Positions 4,296 through 5,456 of a stretch of 5,456 nucleotides of DNA are shown piece after piece. The position numbers and the translations under genes were made by a program. Within the stretch, counting starts at the first letter, position 1. Each line of letters begins with the position of its first letter. The stretch comes from Nevskiales bacterium (GTDB lineage Bacteria > Pseudomonadota > Gammaproteobacteria > Nevskiales > Nevskiaceae). The DNA is taken from the NCBI GenBank assembly GCA_022616655.1, contig JAKEEJ010000048.1, positions 1 to 5,456 of the forward strand, read 5' to 3'. The notes under the pieces are model-generated. The model ran no database searches. It had not been told where the DNA came from and saw nothing but the letters and a program-made list of their open reading frames with translations.

Positions 4296-5456
4296 GTGTC
4301 TTTCACGCTCTGGTATTACCCGTTCTTCCTCGGTCTGGTGGCCCTGCTCCACTGGCAACTGCCGCGGCGCGGCCGGATCGGACTGCTGCTGGCAGCGTCT
4401 TATGTGTTCTACGGCGTCTGGGACATCCGTTTTCTGTCGCTGATCGCCGCCTCCACGCTGTCGGATTTTTTCAGCGCCAACGCCATCGAGGGACGCCGCC
4501 GCTCCACCCTGGAACTCGCCGCCGGCAGTTTTGCGCCGGTGCTCTGGTTGCTGGTCTTGCAGATGACGGACGTGCCGCGCGCCGGTCTGCCGGGAATTTA
4601 CCTGCTGGCGGCGGCCGCCGCCTCGCTGCTGTTCGTACTGGTTTTTGAAATGCTCTGGCGCCTGCCGGAGCCGGTGCGCCGCAGGGGCTTCCTGCTGCTC
4701 AGTCTCGCCTCGAATCTGGGCGTGCTGTTCTTCTTCAAATACTTCGGTTTCTTTGTGGACTCGGCCAAAGCGCTGCTCGGCGCGGCCGGTTTCGGCGGTG
4801 ATTTCACCCTGCTCGAAATCCTGCTGCCGGTCGGTATTTCGTTCTACACCTTCCAGTCCATCGCGTACCTGGTGGACGTGTACCGCGGACAGACCCGCGC
4901 CTGCACGAATCTGCCGCTGTTTGCCACCTATATCGCCTTTTTCCCGCAGCTGGTGGCCGGACCGATCGAGCGGGCGAAACACCTGCTGGAACAACTCGAG
5001 CACGACCGGATTTTTACGCGTGACGATCTGCACCAGGGTCTGCGACTGCTGCTGGTGGGTTATTTCAAAAAGATCTACGTCGCCAACAACTGCGCCATCG
5101 TCGCCGACTACGTGTTCTCCGGGCCCGAGGGGCTGAACGCCGCGTGGGTACTGGCCGGCGCGCTGGCGTTTGCGTTCCAGATTTACGGCGATTTTTCCGG
5201 CTACACCGACATCGCGCGCGGCTCGGCGCGGCTGTTGGGCATCCGGCTCAGCAAGAATTTCGACTTTCCCTACTCCGCCCGCGGCCCCTCGGATTTCTGG
5301 AGCCGCTGGCACATCACGTTGTCGTCCTGGTTCCGCGACTATCTCTACATTCCGCTCGGCGGCAACCGCGGCACGCGGCTGCAAACGCTGCGCAATCTGT
5401 GCCTCACCATGCTGCTGGCGGGCCTGTGGCACGGCGCCGCCTGGAACTTTGTCGTC
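4296..5456 (+). CDS. MBOAT-family O-acyltransferase, AlgI/PatA-like (3' end outside window)
   Basis: Polytopic inner-membrane O-acyltransferase that, in its family, moves acetyl groups across the membrane to an exported polymer (alginate for AlgI, peptidoglycan for PatA, others). The first 387 residues are visible and the frame is open to the right edge. Landmarks: N-terminal helices with ASYVFYGVWD (34-43), FFFKYFGFF (145-153), LLPVGISFYTFQ (176-187), FFPQLVAGPIER (215-226), QIYGDFSGYTDIARG (295-309), then the signature FWSRWHITLSSWFRDYLYIP (334-353) with conserved His339, and LAGLWHG with the catalytic His379. About 60 extra residues with two hydrophobic stretches (75-90 and 101-118) sit before RRRGFLLLSLASNLG. 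The GTG start gives the expected MSFTLWYYPF beginning; a weak GGAA lies 12 bases upstream. An AlgJ/AlgX/PatB-like SGNH partner would be expected downstream. The acceptor polymer cannot be told from this sequence. Confidence 0.93.
   Translation, partial: MSFTLWYYPFFLGLVALLHWQLPRRGRIGLLLAASYVFYGVWDIRFLSLIAASTLSDFFSANAIEGRRRSTLELAAGSFAPVLWLLVLQMTDVPRAGLPGIYLLAAAAASLLFVLVFEMLWRLPEPVRRRGFLLLSLASNLGVLFFFKYFGFFVDSAKALLGAAGFGGDFTLLEILLPVGISFYTFQSIAYLVDVYRGQTRACTNLPLFATYIAFFPQLVAGPIERAKHLLEQLEHDRIFTRDDLHQGLRLLLVGYFKKIYVANNCAIVADYVFSGPEGLNAAWVLAGALAFAFQIYGDFSGYTDIARGSARLLGIRLSKNFDFPYSARGPSDFWSRWHITLSSWFRDYLYIPLGGNRGTRLQTLRNLCLTMLLAGLWHGAAWNFVV

Noticed and set aside
3249..5432. A 727-residue open frame on the minus strand
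   Set aside because: It lies wholly opposite the M14 peptidase and the MBOAT gene, which have clear motifs. Its composition (very rich in Gln, Arg, Gly and His, no hydrophobic domain pattern) is typical of an antisense shadow in high-GC DNA.
1..5456. CRISPR arrays, insertion sequences, phage or defence genes, tRNA genes
   Set aside because: No spaced direct repeats, terminal inverted repeats, transposase motifs or tRNA-like cloverleaf were seen. Gene content and composition are uniform and core-genome-like.

Overview
The window is a high-GC stretch that reads as chromosomal core DNA of a gammaproteobacterium. The order polA > < engB, then a divergent cytochrome c4 - dsbA pair, is the arrangement known from Pseudomonas and many related gammaproteobacteria. 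Protein sequences match those families well, but the genus cannot be read from this window. There are no tRNA or rRNA genes, insertion sequences or CRISPR repeats.

Layout: (1) the 3' part of polA (DNA polymerase I, + strand, cut by the window edge) ends at 1172; (2) a 135-base gap between polA and engB holds four consecutive hairpins. The last is a textbook intrinsic terminator, and a GAACTT-N16-TCATAA promoter of the RpoE/AlgU type overlaps the polA stop codon. I read this as a small RNA gene of about 105 nt. It lies where Escherichia coli keeps Spot 42 (spf) and Pseudomonas aeruginosa keeps the AlgU-dependent ErsA; (3) engB (ribosome-biogenesis GTPase YihA/YsxC, - strand) converges on polA, and its stop codon touches the terminator T-run; (4) a 90-base divergent intergenic region; (5) a tight + strand run with gaps of 18, 15 and 9 bases: dihaem cytochrome c4, a DsbA-type thiol oxidase with an unusual CIHC active site, an exported M14 zinc peptidase resembling murein peptide amidases, and the start of an AlgI-like MBOAT O-acyltransferase that runs off the window.

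Four of the five main + strand products after the gap act in the envelope: electron transfer to terminal oxidases, disulfide formation (c-type cytochromes and periplasmic enzymes need managed thiols), probable muropeptide trimming, and O-acylation of a cell-surface or wall polymer. An envelope-stress-type promoter driving a structured RNA next to this cluster is the most interesting signal in the window. It is a prediction from sequence pattern and synteny; I could not run a fold or a homology search.
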